Assembly: GCA_024102815.1 (NCBI GenBank)
Contig: JAGFJJ010000048.1
Location: forward strand, 186,001-250,000
Source: Phycisphaerae bacterium
Lineage (GTDB): Bacteria; Planctomycetota; Phycisphaerae; UBA1845
Length of the DNA stretch: 64,000 nt
Reading direction: 5' to 3'
Shown here: in pieces, positions 24,477-33,590 of the stretch
How positions within the stretch are numbered: the first letter of the stretch is position 1
Layout: each line of letters begins with the position of its first letter
Notes under the pieces: model-generated
Seen by the model: only the letters and a program-made list of their open reading frames with translations
Databases searched by the model: none
Told to the model about the DNA's origin: nothing
Translations under genes and position numbers: made by a program

Positions 24477-26108
24477 ATGCCCATCGTGGTTCGCAACGTC
24501 CTTCTGGGGTTGAACGAGTCGGAGGAGGCTCTTCCGGGACTCGCCGCCCGGCGGCTGCACATCCCCGAGTCGGCCGTCCGCTATTGGTCCATCGTCCGGC
24601 GAGCGATCGACGCGCGGAAGAAGGACGTGCGCTTTTCTTACCAACTGGAGATCGCCCTTGAAGGCGGCCGTAAGTCGGAGCTGGCGTGCCTGAAGCGCAT
24701 GCGCCCGGCCGAGGCGGCGTGGATCAAACCCGAACCGGAAGAGCCGCTGGTCATGGGGAAGGGGCCGTCGGCGAACAGGCCGGTGATTGTTGGGTTCGGC
24801 CCCGGTGGGATGTTCGCCGCACTGCGACTGGCGGAGCTGGGTTACCGCCCGCTGGTGCTGGAACGTGGGCGAGAGGTGCGCCGCCGGCATCGCGACATCA
24901 TGCAGCGCTATTACCGCGAGCGCGACTTCGACCCCGAGTCGAACCTGCTCTTTGGTGAGGGCGGCGCCGGAACCTACAGCGACGGCAAGCTCTACACGCG
25001 CTTGAACGACCCGCTCTGCCGCAGCGTGCTGGAGACGCTGTACCTTCACGGCGCCGACCCCGACATTCTCGTCGACACGCGACCGCATCTGGGGAGTGAC
25101 AGGCTCCCGACACTGTGCACGCGAATCCGCGAGCGCATCGAGTCTCTGGGGGGGGAAATCCGCTTCGGGTCGCGCCTCGACGACATCCGCATCGAGGACG
25201 GCCGGCTGATCGCCGTTCACGTTTCTTCGGATGACAGTGCTCGTGCAGCCGAATGGATGGATGTCGGTCCGGTACTGCTGAGCATCGGCCACTCCGCACG
25301 AGACACGATTCGCATGCTTTCCGGCCGGGGCGTGCGGGTGGAATCCAAACCGTTCCAGATGGGCGTGCGTGTGGAACATCCCCAGGAAATGGTGGACCGC
25401 TGGCAGTACGGTGCGGCCGCCGGTCATGTCCGACTCGGCGCAGCGGAGTATCACGTTGTCGCCCGCGGCGCCGCCCGCGACTACGGAGACATGTTCAGCT
25501 TCTGCATGTGTCCCGGCGGCGTGATTCTGCCCACGAACGAGTCGGCCGGGCTGATTGTCACCAATGGTGCCAGCCGTTCGCATCGCTCCGGGCGATTCGC
25601 CAACAGCGGGCTGGTTTTCACGATGAATCCCGCGGTGGCGGGGATGTCGGCGCTGGATGCCGTTGCCTTCCAGGAGCGCTGGGAACGGCTTGCCTTCGAG
25701 ACAACCGGCCGAACCTATTGCGTTCCAGCGCAACGTGCGGCGGATTTCCTGGAGGGGCGGATCTCGGACGGCATGCTGGAGACATCGTTTCCGCTCGGCG
25801 GACAATGGACCGACATTCGCGCCGTGGTCCCCAAAGAAGTCAGCGCGGCTCTGGAGCGCGCCCTGCCCACGCTCGAGGCGAAGTTTCCGGGGTTCGCCGG
25901 TGCCGATGCCCTCGTCACCGCTCCGGAAACACGCGCCAGTGCTCCGGTTCGCCTCGTGCGGGATGCTGAAACGCGCCAGGCCGAGGGCGTCCAGGGGCTC
26001 TATCCCGTCGGGGAAGGTGCCGGCTACGCCGGCGGCATCCTCAGCGCGGCGGTGGACGGCATCAAATCCGCTCACGCCATCGTCCGGACGTACGCGCCGC
26101 ATCGCTGA
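24477..26108 (+). CDS. COG2509-type FAD-dependent dehydrogenase
   Basis: A 543-residue flavoprotein. The N-terminal 95 residues (VVRNVLLGLNESEEALPGLAARRL) form the small domain typical of this family. VIVGFGPGGMFAALRLAELG then follows as the FAD-binding motif, and PESNLLFGEGGAGTYSDGKLYTR is the diagnostic COG2509 segment. EGAGYAGGILSAAVDGIKSA is the C-terminal FAD motif. The true substrate of the family is not established. ATG 24477 is used; a TTG two codons earlier is also open. The preceding base sequence has CCTCC (24450-24454) and no clear purine-rich site, so the start is not firmly fixed. Neighbours are unrelated, so this looks like a housekeeping flavoenzyme. Confidence 0.87.
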   Translation: MPIVVRNVLLGLNESEEALPGLAARRLHIPESAVRYWSIVRRAIDARKKDVRFSYQLEIALEGGRKSELACLKRMRPAEAAWIKPEPEEPLVMGKGPSANRPVIVGFGPGGMFAALRLAELGYRPLVLERGREVRRRHRDIMQRYYRERDFDPESNLLFGEGGAGTYSDGKLYTRLNDPLCRSVLETLYLHGADPDILVDTRPHLGSDRLPTLCTRIRERIESLGGEIRFGSRLDDIRIEDGRLIAVHVSSDDSARAAEWMDVGPVLLSIGHSARDTIRMLSGRGVRVESKPFQMGVRVEHPQEMVDRWQYGAAAGHVRLGAAEYHVVARGAARDYGDMFSFCMCPGGVILPTNESAGLIVTNGASRSHRSGRFANSGLVFTMNPAVAGMSALDAVAFQERWERLAFETTGRTYCVPAQRAADFLEGRISDGMLETSFPLGGQWTDIRAVVPKEVSAALERALPTLEAKFPGFAGADALVTAPETRASAPVRLVRDAETRQAEGVQGLYPVGEGAGYAGGILSAAVDGIKSAHAIVRTYAPHR

Positions 26109-26282
26109 TTTTCGGACCGACACCACCGTGGCGGACAATCCAAACCCGCTCGAATTCTCCTGCCTCTTTGGGATATACTCCCCTGTTTCCGTGGCCGGTT
26201 TTGATGGCGGCGAGTAGGGGCTGGTTTTTCGGGAGTCGCGTCCGAATCGACGGGCGCCGCCCGGGACGAGAGGATCGCGCTG

Positions 26283-27281
26283 ATGCCTGAAGACTTCATC
26301 ATGGGACCCAAGCTCGGCGATCTCGTCGAGCGAATCGTGAGCAGCTACCGGGCGGACGCCCGCACGCAGCACATCGACCGTATTTACCTGCCTTCCCGCG
26401 CCGACATTGTTCGCCTGACCAACGAGCTTCTCGAGCTGCTCTACCCGGGCTTCCTCGGGCGGCAGCACCTTACGCAGTACAATGTCGCTTTCCACGTGGG
26501 TGACCTGCTGCCGCGCATCGCGGAGAAGCTGTTCCGCCAGATCTATCTCTGCCTGTGTTACATGGAAGAGGCGGCGACCTCGGGGAAGAACCCGGCCGGC
26601 GACTGCGAAAACCGGGCCCGCCGATATACCGTGGATTTACTCGAGGACATCCCTGCGATTCGCGAGATGCTGGCCGGCGACGTGCAGGCTTCGTATGACG
26701 GCGACCCGGCGGCGCTGAATCTCGATGAAGTCATGCTCGCCTATCCCGGTCTGCTGGCCATCAGCGTTCACCGTCTGGCCCACCGGCTTTATTCGCTCGA
26801 TGTGCCGCTCATGCCGCGCATCATGTCCGAATGGGCTCACGCCCAGACGGGCATTGATATACACCCCGGCGCACGCATCGGGCAAAGCTTCTTCATCGAT
26901 CACGGTACGGGCGTGGTTATCGGCGAGACGACGGACATCGGCGACAACGTTAAGGTCTACCAGGGCGTGACGCTCGGTGCCCTCTCGTTCCCCAAGGATG
27001 AACGGGGGCGCGTGATTCGCGGGGCCAAGCGGCACCCCACGGTGAAGGACAACGTCACCCTCTACGCCAATGCCATTGTCCTCGGAGGCGAAACCGTTAT
27101 CGGCGAGAACTCCGTCATCGGCGGTTCCGTGTTCGTCACGTCCAGCGTTCCGCCCAACAGCGTGGTCACGTTCAAGCCGCCGGAGCTGAAGGTCAAGCAA
27201 CGCGGTGCGGACACGGACAAGAAACCCGCGCCTCCGCCGGAGCAAGAGGCCCAGCAATACATGCCGGACTACATGATCTGA
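26283..27281 (+). CDS. cysE: Serine O-acetyltransferase (CysE/EpsC type)
   Basis: A 332-residue left-handed beta-helix acetyltransferase that makes O-acetylserine, the carbon skeleton of cysteine. It is of the longer EpsC-like form with an N-terminal helical domain (residues 1-165). The hexapeptide region runs about 195-300: EWAHAQTGIDIHPGARIGQSFFIDHGTGVVIGETTDIGDNVKVYQGVTLG, in which the catalytic histidine-aspartate pair and the DHGTGVVIGET motif are clear. The last 35 residues are a lysine/proline-rich tail ending YMPDYMI, unusual for the family, which often ends in a C-terminal isoleucine that binds CysK; here the last residue is indeed isoleucine. A TATACT box at 26174-26179 may be the promoter. 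It converges with the VWA gene, leaving only three bases between stops. Confidence 0.92.
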   Translation: MPEDFIMGPKLGDLVERIVSSYRADARTQHIDRIYLPSRADIVRLTNELLELLYPGFLGRQHLTQYNVAFHVGDLLPRIAEKLFRQIYLCLCYMEEAATSGKNPAGDCENRARRYTVDLLEDIPAIREMLAGDVQASYDGDPAALNLDEVMLAYPGLLAISVHRLAHRLYSLDVPLMPRIMSEWAHAQTGIDIHPGARIGQSFFIDHGTGVVIGETTDIGDNVKVYQGVTLGALSFPKDERGRVIRGAKRHPTVKDNVTLYANAIVLGGETVIGENSVIGGSVFVTSSVPPNSVVTFKPPELKVKQRGADTDKKPAPPPEQEAQQYMPDYMI

Positions 27282-27284
27282 GGT

Positions 27285-29465
27285 TTAGCGGCGTCGTTGC
27301 AGCGCGTCCGCTTTGCGAACCAAGTCCACGAACTCGGCCCGGTAGCCGTCGGGGTCATACCCCATGGCGGTGCCGGCCAGCTCGGCGACAAAGGGGAAGT
27401 CGATCAGATCGGCGTACTGCGAGTGACGCAGCAACATGCCGAAAGACGCCACGGCCGCGGCGAACACGAAGTCATCCGAGGCGTCATCCAGCGTCAAGCC
27501 CGTGTCATACGCAGGGAATTCGATCAGCCTGCTGATGTCGCCATCCGGATCCTTGTAGCGCAGCCGGACGGTCATGGCCGCGCCGTTCATTGTGGCCGCG
27601 AAATTCGGCTCGAACGTTTCTTCTCCGACGGATTCAGTGAGCGGCGATGCCGGGATCAACTCGTAGAGCGCCGTGACCGTATGTCCGGCGCCAATCTCGC
27701 CGGCGTCCTTGGTATCGTCGTCGAAATCCTCGGTCTGGAGCATGCGGTTCTCGTAGCCCACGAGCCGGTAGCCGACGACCTCATCCGGATTAAATTCCAC
27801 CTGGATTTTGACGTCCTTGGCGATGGTCACCAGCGTTCCGCCCATCTGATCGACGAGCACCTTGCGCGCTTCGTCAAGCGAATCGATGTAGGCGTAGTTG
27901 CCGTTGCCCTTGTCGGCCAGCATCTCCAGCATGCCATCCTTGAGGTTACCCATGCCCAGGCCGAGCACCGTCAGAAACACGCCGTCGCGGGCGCGATCGG
28001 TGATGAGCGCTTCCAGTTCCGCCCGATTGGTGACGCCCACGTTGAAGTCGCCGTCGGTGGCCAGGATCACGCGGTTGGCGCCGCCTTCGATGTAGTTGTT
28101 CAGGGCCGTGTCGTAGGCCAGTTCGATGCCCTCGCCGGCGTTGGTCGATCCGCCCGCCCGGAGCCCGTCCAGTGCCGCCCGGATGGCACCCTGCTGATAG
28201 CCGGGGGTCGAAGGCAACACCAATCCGGATGAACCGGCGTAGACCACGATGGCCACGCGGTCGTCGTCGTACAGCTCCTCGACCATCATCTTCATGCCCT
28301 CGATGAGGAGCGGCAGCTTGTTGGCGGGCTGCATGGAGCCGGAGACATCGATGAGAAACACGACGTTCGCGGACGGCCGCGTGTCCTCGGGGAACACCTT
28401 TCCCTTGAGCCCGATGCGGGCCAGGCGGTGCTCGGCGTTCCAGGGGCACTCCGCGAACTCGACGTTCACGGAGAACGGCTCGTCGCCCGTGGGCGGCGGG
28501 TAGTCGTAGTGGAAGTAGTTGATCAGCTCCTCGATGCGCACAGCCGGCGTGGGCGGCAACATGCCCTTTGTCAGAAACCGCCGCACGTTGGCATAGGAGG
28601 CCGTGTCCACGTCGATGGAGAACGTGGAGACCGGCTGCTGGTCCAGGGTGAGGAAGGGGTTTTCGGGCAAGGACTGGTAATCCTCGCCGCTTGCGCGTTC
28701 AATCTCCAGCCAGGGACTCTCGCCTGACAGAATGATCGAGCGATTATCCAGCGGGACCGTCGTCGATTTCTTGTCGGAAGATGGAGTATGGTAGCCGTAG
28801 GATATGTTGTCGTAGGTCTCGAAGTGGAGGCTCGCCGCCACCGCCCTCGTGCTCGTCAGAGCCTCGTTCCTTGGCGCGGCGGTAGTCCCCGGCGGGTCAC
28901 CTCCAACCACACCGGCGCCAACAAGCGACTCTGACTCGTTTCCGGGATTGACCTCTGCGTGTACCGACGATCCCCCAATTCCGGCATACGGTGTCAGATT
29001 CCTCTTGCGAATTCGCTGAACCGGCGCCGTAACTTCCGACTGTAAGCGCATGTCCTGCTGGCTCAATCTCGCAGCGGCCAACTTCTTGGCCTTTTCCGAG
29101 CTCTCTCTTGCCCTGCCCAGGCGCGGCAGCATCATATAACCAACGAACGCGGCCAGGAGAATCGATGCCGCCAAGGCCGACGGGATCATCACGCGATATA
29201 GCCGTCGCGGACGTGCCGCGCGATGTCCCAAGTCCCGCGCCTCTGAAGCCGCGGCAATCTCCTCCCGCTGAGAGGGCGCGAGGGCCACCTGTCCTTCTTC
29301 CGCCAGGGCACGCTCCAACACGTCGGCCGTGCGACGCAGGTCGTCCACCAACGCCCGCGCTGCCGGGTCGCTTTCCAGCAGGCACTCGAACGCCTCGCGC
29401 TCCGCGCCGTCGAGTTCGCCCAGGGCGTAGGCTGTCAAACGAGGGTCGTTCGGATCAATGGTCAT
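27285..29465 (-). CDS. VWA (YfbK-like) protein with anti-sigma-like N-terminal domain
   Basis: A 726-residue membrane protein. Residues 1-80 (ending near RAL of YALGELDGAEREAFECLLE) resemble the N-terminal region of anti-sigma/zinc-finger-type regulators. A single helix follows (IPSALAASILLAAFVGYMML, about 90-112), placing the rest outside the cytoplasm. The YfbK-type vWF N-terminal domain has SIDVDTASYANVRRFL, and the VWA domain around residue 370 has the MIDAS start FLIDVSGSM, followed by GGSTNAGEGI and ATDGDFNVG, all intact. The C-terminal domain is of the YfbK type. ATG 29465 is chosen because MTIDPNDPRLTAYALGELDG is the conserved opening; the frame upstream overlaps the sigma factor gene. 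It directly follows the ECF sigma factor gene, so the protein probably controls it. Metal-binding HxxxCxxC is not seen. Confidence 0.88.
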   Translation of the reverse strand: MTIDPNDPRLTAYALGELDGAEREAFECLLESDPAARALVDDLRRTADVLERALAEEGQVALAPSQREEIAAASEARDLGHRAARPRRLYRVMIPSALAASILLAAFVGYMMLPRLGRARESSEKAKKLAAARLSQQDMRLQSEVTAPVQRIRKRNLTPYAGIGGSSVHAEVNPGNESESLVGAGVVGGDPPGTTAAPRNEALTSTRAVAASLHFETYDNISYGYHTPSSDKKSTTVPLDNRSIILSGESPWLEIERASGEDYQSLPENPFLTLDQQPVSTFSIDVDTASYANVRRFLTKGMLPPTPAVRIEELINYFHYDYPPPTGDEPFSVNVEFAECPWNAEHRLARIGLKGKVFPEDTRPSANVVFLIDVSGSMQPANKLPLLIEGMKMMVEELYDDDRVAIVVYAGSSGLVLPSTPGYQQGAIRAALDGLRAGGSTNAGEGIELAYDTALNNYIEGGANRVILATDGDFNVGVTNRAELEALITDRARDGVFLTVLGLGMGNLKDGMLEMLADKGNGNYAYIDSLDEARKVLVDQMGGTLVTIAKDVKIQVEFNPDEVVGYRLVGYENRMLQTEDFDDDTKDAGEIGAGHTVTALYELIPASPLTESVGEETFEPNFAATMNGAAMTVRLRYKDPDGDISRLIEFPAYDTGLTLDDASDDFVFAAAVASFGMLLRHSQYADLIDFPFVAELAGTAMGYDPDGYRAEFVDLVRKADALQRRR

Positions 29466-29479
29466 GGCTGTCACCTCGC

Positions 29480-30004
29480 TCAATCTTCGTTGTTCATGCG
29501 CTTGCGCAGCGTGGTCATGGCGGCGTGCAGGAGGAAGCCGACGTTGCCTGCGGAGAGTCCGGTCACCTGAGCGATCTCCCGGTAGCGCAGCCCCGCCTGG
29601 AAGCGGAGGATTACGACCTCCTGCTGGTTTGCGGGAAGTTCGTTCACCATCGCGCCGACGCGGTCGCACGCCTCGCCGTGCAGGGCGGCCTCGATGGGCG
29701 TTGCCGGTGCGGCCGCGGGTGCCAGGCTTTTCGATTCCACCAGGGTCTTCATGCGACGATCCTTGCGTTGGACATCCAGGGCGCGGCTGCGGCAGACGGC
29801 AAAGAGCCACGGCGCCAGGCGACCATCCAGACGGGCGTGGTCCTCCCGGCAGAGCCGCAGGAAGGTCTCCTGCACGGCGTCACGGGCCGCGTCGAGATCG
29901 CCGGTCAGGCGGAAGGCATAGCGGACCAGCGCGGATTCGTGCCGTTCCAGTGCGGCCTGCACCCACGCGGCTTGTCGCGGCTTTTCGGACTGGGTCATCG
30001 CCAC
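29480..30004 (-). CDS. ECF-type RNA polymerase sigma factor
   Basis: A 174-residue sigma-70 family protein. Region 2 (residues about 25-90) has LVRYAFRLTGDLDAARDAVQETFLRL and WLFAVCRSRALDVQRK. Region 4 (about 110-170) has VNELPANQQEVVILRFQAGLRYREIAQVTGLSAGNVGFLLHAAMTTLRK, a clear helix-turn-helix. The gene lies immediately upstream of the VWA/anti-sigma-like gene with a 14-base gap, a usual sigma/anti-sigma arrangement. The protein lacks region 3, as ECF factors do. Starts at 30004 (MAMTQSE) or 29998 are both possible. No consensus ECF promoter was identified ahead of it, so autoregulation is only a guess. Confidence 0.93.
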   Translation of the reverse strand: MAMTQSEKPRQAAWVQAALERHESALVRYAFRLTGDLDAARDAVQETFLRLCREDHARLDGRLAPWLFAVCRSRALDVQRKDRRMKTLVESKSLAPAAAPATPIEAALHGEACDRVGAMVNELPANQQEVVILRFQAGLRYREIAQVTGLSAGNVGFLLHAAMTTLRKRMNNED

Positions 30005-30172
30005 CCCCGCCGTGCCATCTCTATTTCAGATAACGAACGAGATGCGCTGTTATTAGAATTTAACCCGAAACGCTCGAGGCGGCGGCACTGCGTCGCCCGC
30101 AAGATATGACGCGACTATGCCCCGCAAGTTCCCGTGAACCATGGCAGCGCGGTCCCAGCGGTCTTTCGGCGC

Positions 30173-30200
30173 AAAAAAAAGGGGCCGGAATTCCGGCCCC
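30173..30200 (-). terminator. Intrinsic terminator of the PEP-CTERM gene
   Basis: A perfect 20-bp palindrome (GGGGCCGGAA and its complement, 30181-30200) is followed on the minus strand by eight U residues (A run 30173-30180). It lies 27 bases beyond the stop of the minus-strand gene at 30227. The structure is strong and one-directional. Confidence 0.9.
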
Positions 30201-30226
30201 GAAGGGTGCGAGAAGTTTGACGTGGG

Positions 30227-30982
30227 TCAGGCGCCCCTGGTGACGCCATATCGCCGAAGGAATACCAGCCCGGGCAACCCCGCCAGGACCAGCCACGCGG
30301 CACCGGGAAGCGGGATGGTCGTCACCGCCAAGTCGGAGCCGCCGCCCGTGGGGCCGGTACTCTGGAAGCGAACGCCGAAATTGAATGCCCCGGCCGTTCC
30401 GCCCGTGGAAAGCTCGTTCCAGAACGCGGACTCGAACTGGGCATTGCTGAGGTTGTCCAGACCCGTGCCCACAATGTCAAAGGTGTAGGTTTCCGAAGCT
30501 CCCTCGACGATCTGGATGCCGCTGCCTGTTCCATCGGTGATGAATGCGGGAACCGAGTTGGCGTTCATCACGCCGAAATCGAAGAAGCCGGCTGCGTTCG
30601 GGGTCTTGATGTTGCCGGGATCGTAGCGCACCCACCAACCGCTCGGGTTGGGCGACGTCAGCGCCGTGGCCTGCTGTGGTCCCGCGTCGTCGACGTCACC
30701 GCCAATACTGGTAAACGCGACGCCCGCGATGGTGGGAACGTTAAAGCCCCACGCCGTGATTACCCCCCCGAAAGACGTGGAGGTCGTGTTTGTGACTTGC
30801 ACGATGATCTTGGCAGCCGTGTCGCTCAGTGATTGGTAAGTGAAGGAGATGTCCGCCGTCACCTGACTGCTGACCAGCCCCCCAACGGTCTGATTCAGCA
30901 CGGCCTTCGCCGGTGACGCAAAACCAATGACCGCCCCCGTCAAGGCTGCCGCAATAGCAACCTTCTTTCCCCCCGAGAACAT
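30227..30982 (-). CDS. Exported protein with PEP-CTERM-like sorting signal
   Basis: A 251-residue secreted protein. ATG 30982 (MFSGGKKVAIAAALTGAVIG) is preferred over an earlier open start: it has AGAGGT about 8 bases upstream and gives an ordinary signal peptide ending PAKA. The middle part is a beta-rich region rich in T, S, G and N with no motif I recognise. The C-terminus IPLPGAAWLVLAGLPGLVFLRR matches the PEP-CTERM/VPLPA type: a PxP-like motif, a hydrophobic helix and a basic tail. Such tails are processed by exosortase and route proteins to the cell surface or matrix. No exosortase is in the window. A promoter and terminator flank the gene, so it is a single-gene unit. The protein's function is unknown. 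Confidence 0.83.
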   Translation of the reverse strand: MFSGGKKVAIAAALTGAVIGFASPAKAVLNQTVGGLVSSQVTADISFTYQSLSDTAAKIIVQVTNTTSTSFGGVITAWGFNVPTIAGVAFTSIGGDVDDAGPQQATALTSPNPSGWWVRYDPGNIKTPNAAGFFDFGVMNANSVPAFITDGTGSGIQIVEGASETYTFDIVGTGLDNLSNAQFESAFWNELSTGGTAGAFNFGVRFQSTGPTGGGSDLAVTTIPLPGAAWLVLAGLPGLVFLRRYGVTRGA

Positions 30983-31104
30983 GTTGATACCTCTTTCCGC
31001 CCGTAGATCTTCGGGCAACCCGTCCCGCTTTCTCTGGTTGGTCAACACCAGATTTGCATATACGAGACAAACCCCAGTCACATTCCGGACCCCTCAGCAC
31101 AATG

Positions 31105-31134
31105 ATGGTAGTCGGGATTCAGCGATACTGTCAA
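31105..31134 (-). promoter_or_regulatory. Promoter of the PEP-CTERM gene
   Basis: On the minus strand TTGACA (31129-31134) and TACCAT (31105-31110) with an 18-base spacer. Transcription would begin near 31098, about 115 bases before the ATG at 30982. It is also well placed between this gene and the upstream SRAP gene. Confidence 0.5.
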
Positions 31135-31212
31135 GCAGTTTTGCGTTCGCCCCACTATGCTGGGACGAATTGGTTTCTCACTTTGCTATTATCGGGAGTG
31201 TTCGAAAGCGAG

Positions 31213-31884
31213 TCATTCTGTCGGCTCGATGCAGTCCGGCGCATCGTAGGTCGGCTTGTTCACCTTTTTGCTGATGGGGTAGGCCTGCATCTCTTTGGCC
31301 GGGAATGGCAAGAGAAGTTGATTGAGCGCGGGGGCGTTTTGGCAATTGGGATCAAGCCAGGTGTCGTAGCTCGACGCCGGGAGAATGACCGGCATGCGGT
31401 CGTGGATGGGTTCCATGAGCTCGTTGGGGTTGGTGGTGATGATCGTACAGGAGTCGACGGCCGATCCGTCGCCACCCTCCCAGTGTTCCCAGAGACCCGC
31501 GAATGCGAAGGGGCGATGATCGCGCAGGTGAATGTAGAAGGGCTGCTTCTGTCGGGAGCCGGGGACTTTCTGCCACTCGTAGAAGCCATCGGCCAGAACC
31601 AGGCAGCGGCGTTTCTTGAAAGCGGCGCGGAACGACGGTTTGCTCGCCACGCCATCCGCGCGGGCGTTGATCATGCGGTTTCCGATGGCGGGGTCGTCGG
31701 CCCAGAAGGGGATGAGGCCCCAGTGCAGCAGATCGCACCGCCGTGCGCCTGCCTCCGCGCGGACGGCGGCAACGGCTTGCGTCGGCGCGATGTTGTAGCG
31801 GGGCGAAAGCGGCGGCGTCTCCGCGAGTTCAAAGACCTCCGCCAGGACATCGGCCGGCGTCGTGAGAGTAAATCGTCCGCACAT
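31213..31884 (-). CDS. SRAP-family peptidase (YedK/HMCES-like)
   Basis: A 223-residue protein with the SOS-response-associated peptidase fold. It starts MCGRFTL, so that after removal of methionine the catalytic cysteine is the N-terminal residue, as in YedK and HMCES. Other conserved elements are PRYNIAPTQ, WGLIPFWADDPAIGNRMINARAD, CLVLADGFYEWQK (active-site glutamate) and IHDRMPVIL (active-site histidine). The family forms a protein-DNA crosslink at abasic sites in single-stranded DNA and so protects them. The length is normal. It begins on the same strand as the PilB-like ATPase gene, 7 bases after its stop, and may be carried on the same transcript. Confidence 0.95.
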   Translation of the reverse strand: MCGRFTLTTPADVLAEVFELAETPPLSPRYNIAPTQAVAAVRAEAGARRCDLLHWGLIPFWADDPAIGNRMINARADGVASKPSFRAAFKKRRCLVLADGFYEWQKVPGSRQKQPFYIHLRDHRPFAFAGLWEHWEGGDGSAVDSCTIITTNPNELMEPIHDRMPVILPASSYDTWLDPNCQNAPALNQLLLPFPAKEMQAYPISKKVNKPTYDAPDCIEPTE

Positions 31885-31891
31885 CGTAATC

Positions 31892-33583
31892 TCACGCCCC
31901 GGCGCCGATGCCTTCCATGCGCGTGACGCGCAGGGCTTCCTCCAAGGTGGTCAGGCCGTCGCGTACCTTGGCGATGGCGTCATCGCGGAGCGTGATCGCC
32001 CCGTGCTCGACGGCGTAGCTCTCCAATTCCTCCGTCGTAGCCTTGCGCATGACCAGGTTCGACAGGCCGGAGTCGAACGAGACGAATTCGAAAACTCCCA
32101 CGCGTCCGAAGTACCCGGAGCGCAGGCATCGCGAGCACCCCGCGCCGCGGAAGATCTCCACGCCGGTGCGCTCCGCGGGGATGCCCATGATGCGCCGTTC
32201 GGTGTCGTTCGGCTCGTAGGGCTTGCGGCAGTTGGGACAGATCTTGCGGACCAGGCGTTGGGCCATCACGCCGATGATGGCACTGGCCACGAGGTAGGGC
32301 TCGCAGCCCATGTCCAGCAGTCGCGTCACGGCGCCGACGGCGGAGTTCGTGTGCAAGGTGGCGAAGACGAGGTGGCCGGTCAGCGAAGCCTCAAGGGCCA
32401 GGTGGGCCGTCTCCTCGTCACGAATCTCGCCGACCATGATGACGTCGGGATCGTGCCGCAAGATGCTCCGCAGCGCCGAAGCGAAGGACACGCCGAACTG
32501 CCGGTCCACGGGCACCTGGTTCACGCCGGCAATCTGGTACTCGACGGGATCCTCCACGGTCACGATGTGCTTGTCGATGGTGTTGATACACTGGAGTGCC
32601 GCGTAGAGCGTCGTGGTCTTGCCGCTTCCCGTTGGACCGGTAAGCAGAATGATGCCGTAGGGGCGATGGATGAGGCGCTCGAACGCCTGCCGAATCTCCA
32701 GGCCCATTCCCAGCGATTCCATCGTGATCTGCGACTTGTCTTGCGTAAGCAAACGAAGCGTTACGCACTCTCCGCGCGCGCCGGGAATGACGGCGACGCG
32801 AACGTCGATTTCCTGATCGAAGCTGCGATGACTGAACCGGCCGTCCTGCGGTTTGCGCCGCTCGGTGATATCGAGCGTCGCCAGCACCTTGATGCGAGAA
32901 ACCAGCGGCGCGGCCGCGTCCAGCGGAAACGCGCGCACTTCCATGAGCCGTCCGTCGATGCGCAGACGGACGCGAAGGCGATCCTCTTCCGGCTCGATGT
33001 GAATATCACTCGCGCGGCGATCCACGGCTTCATCGATGATGCTGTCGAACTGCTCGAGCATGTTCAGGCCCGTGGCCGTCGAAGGAGCCACGGCCTGGGA
33101 AATGGGCGTCATCGACTGGACCCTGGCCCCCTGCGATCGCGCCTGCCCGTAGACATGCTCGATCTGCTCGCGAATCTGGTAGCGCGGACTGACCACGAGC
33201 TGCACCGGGCGCTCGAACCGGGAGGTGACCGCCGCGCGAACCGTCGGATCAACGGGGTCGGCCACTGCGGCGATGAGCTGTCCGCCAACCTCACCGAAAA
33301 TCAGGCAGTCCTTTCGCCGGGCGATGTTCTCGGGAAGGGTGAGCACCCACGCCCGGGTGGGCGTCCGACGGGTAAGGTCGAGAAACCGATATCCCGTCAG
33401 GTCCGCGTACATCTGTGCCAGATCGGCGTCGCTGATCAAATCGCGGGCCAGGATTGTCTCGGCAAGCGGCAGCCCAGCGATCTCCGACTCCCGCAGCAGC
33501 GTCGTGAGAGATACAAACGTCAGCGTGCCTTCGTTCAGAAGGCGCTTGACGACGAGCGGTTCGGCAAGTTCGGCGGCGAGCAT
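31892..33583 (-). CDS. PilB/GspE-type secretion ATPase
   Basis: A 563-residue hexameric ATPase of type II secretion/type IV pilus systems. ATG 33583 (MLAAELAEPLVVKRLL) is chosen: it lies just behind the upstream stop, and the longer open frame overlaps the phosphatase gene. Residues 1-150 form the N-terminal MshEN-like domain. The ATPase core has the Walker A GPTGSGKTTTLY near residue 315, the Asp box (TVEDPVEYQ), Walker B DPDVIMVGEIRDEETA and the His box (GHLVFATLHTNSA). A zinc site is formed by CPNCRKPY and CSRCLRSGY. No other pilus or secretion gene is adjacent, but a FHA-GAF-SpoIIE protein precedes it by 7 bases, suggesting phospho-signalling control of assembly. Confidence 0.94.
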   Translation of the reverse strand: MLAAELAEPLVVKRLLNEGTLTFVSLTTLLRESEIAGLPLAETILARDLISDADLAQMYADLTGYRFLDLTRRTPTRAWVLTLPENIARRKDCLIFGEVGGQLIAAVADPVDPTVRAAVTSRFERPVQLVVSPRYQIREQIEHVYGQARSQGARVQSMTPISQAVAPSTATGLNMLEQFDSIIDEAVDRRASDIHIEPEEDRLRVRLRIDGRLMEVRAFPLDAAAPLVSRIKVLATLDITERRKPQDGRFSHRSFDQEIDVRVAVIPGARGECVTLRLLTQDKSQITMESLGMGLEIRQAFERLIHRPYGIILLTGPTGSGKTTTLYAALQCINTIDKHIVTVEDPVEYQIAGVNQVPVDRQFGVSFASALRSILRHDPDVIMVGEIRDEETAHLALEASLTGHLVFATLHTNSAVGAVTRLLDMGCEPYLVASAIIGVMAQRLVRKICPNCRKPYEPNDTERRIMGIPAERTGVEIFRGAGCSRCLRSGYFGRVGVFEFVSFDSGLSNLVMRKATTEELESYAVEHGAITLRDDAIAKVRDGLTTLEEALRVTRMEGIGAGA

Positions 33584-33590
33584 GACCGGC

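Noticed and set aside
24393-26495. 700-residue open frame on the minus strand opposite the COG2509 flavoprotein gene
   Set aside because: The plus-strand gene shows full FAD motifs; the minus frame is low-complexity (R, H, G, Q), as expected of a GC-rich antisense shadow.
30181-30200. Perfect 20-bp palindrome containing GAATTC considered as a protein-binding or recombination site
   Set aside because: The eight-A run at one end and its place just after the PEP-CTERM stop make an intrinsic terminator the simpler reading.
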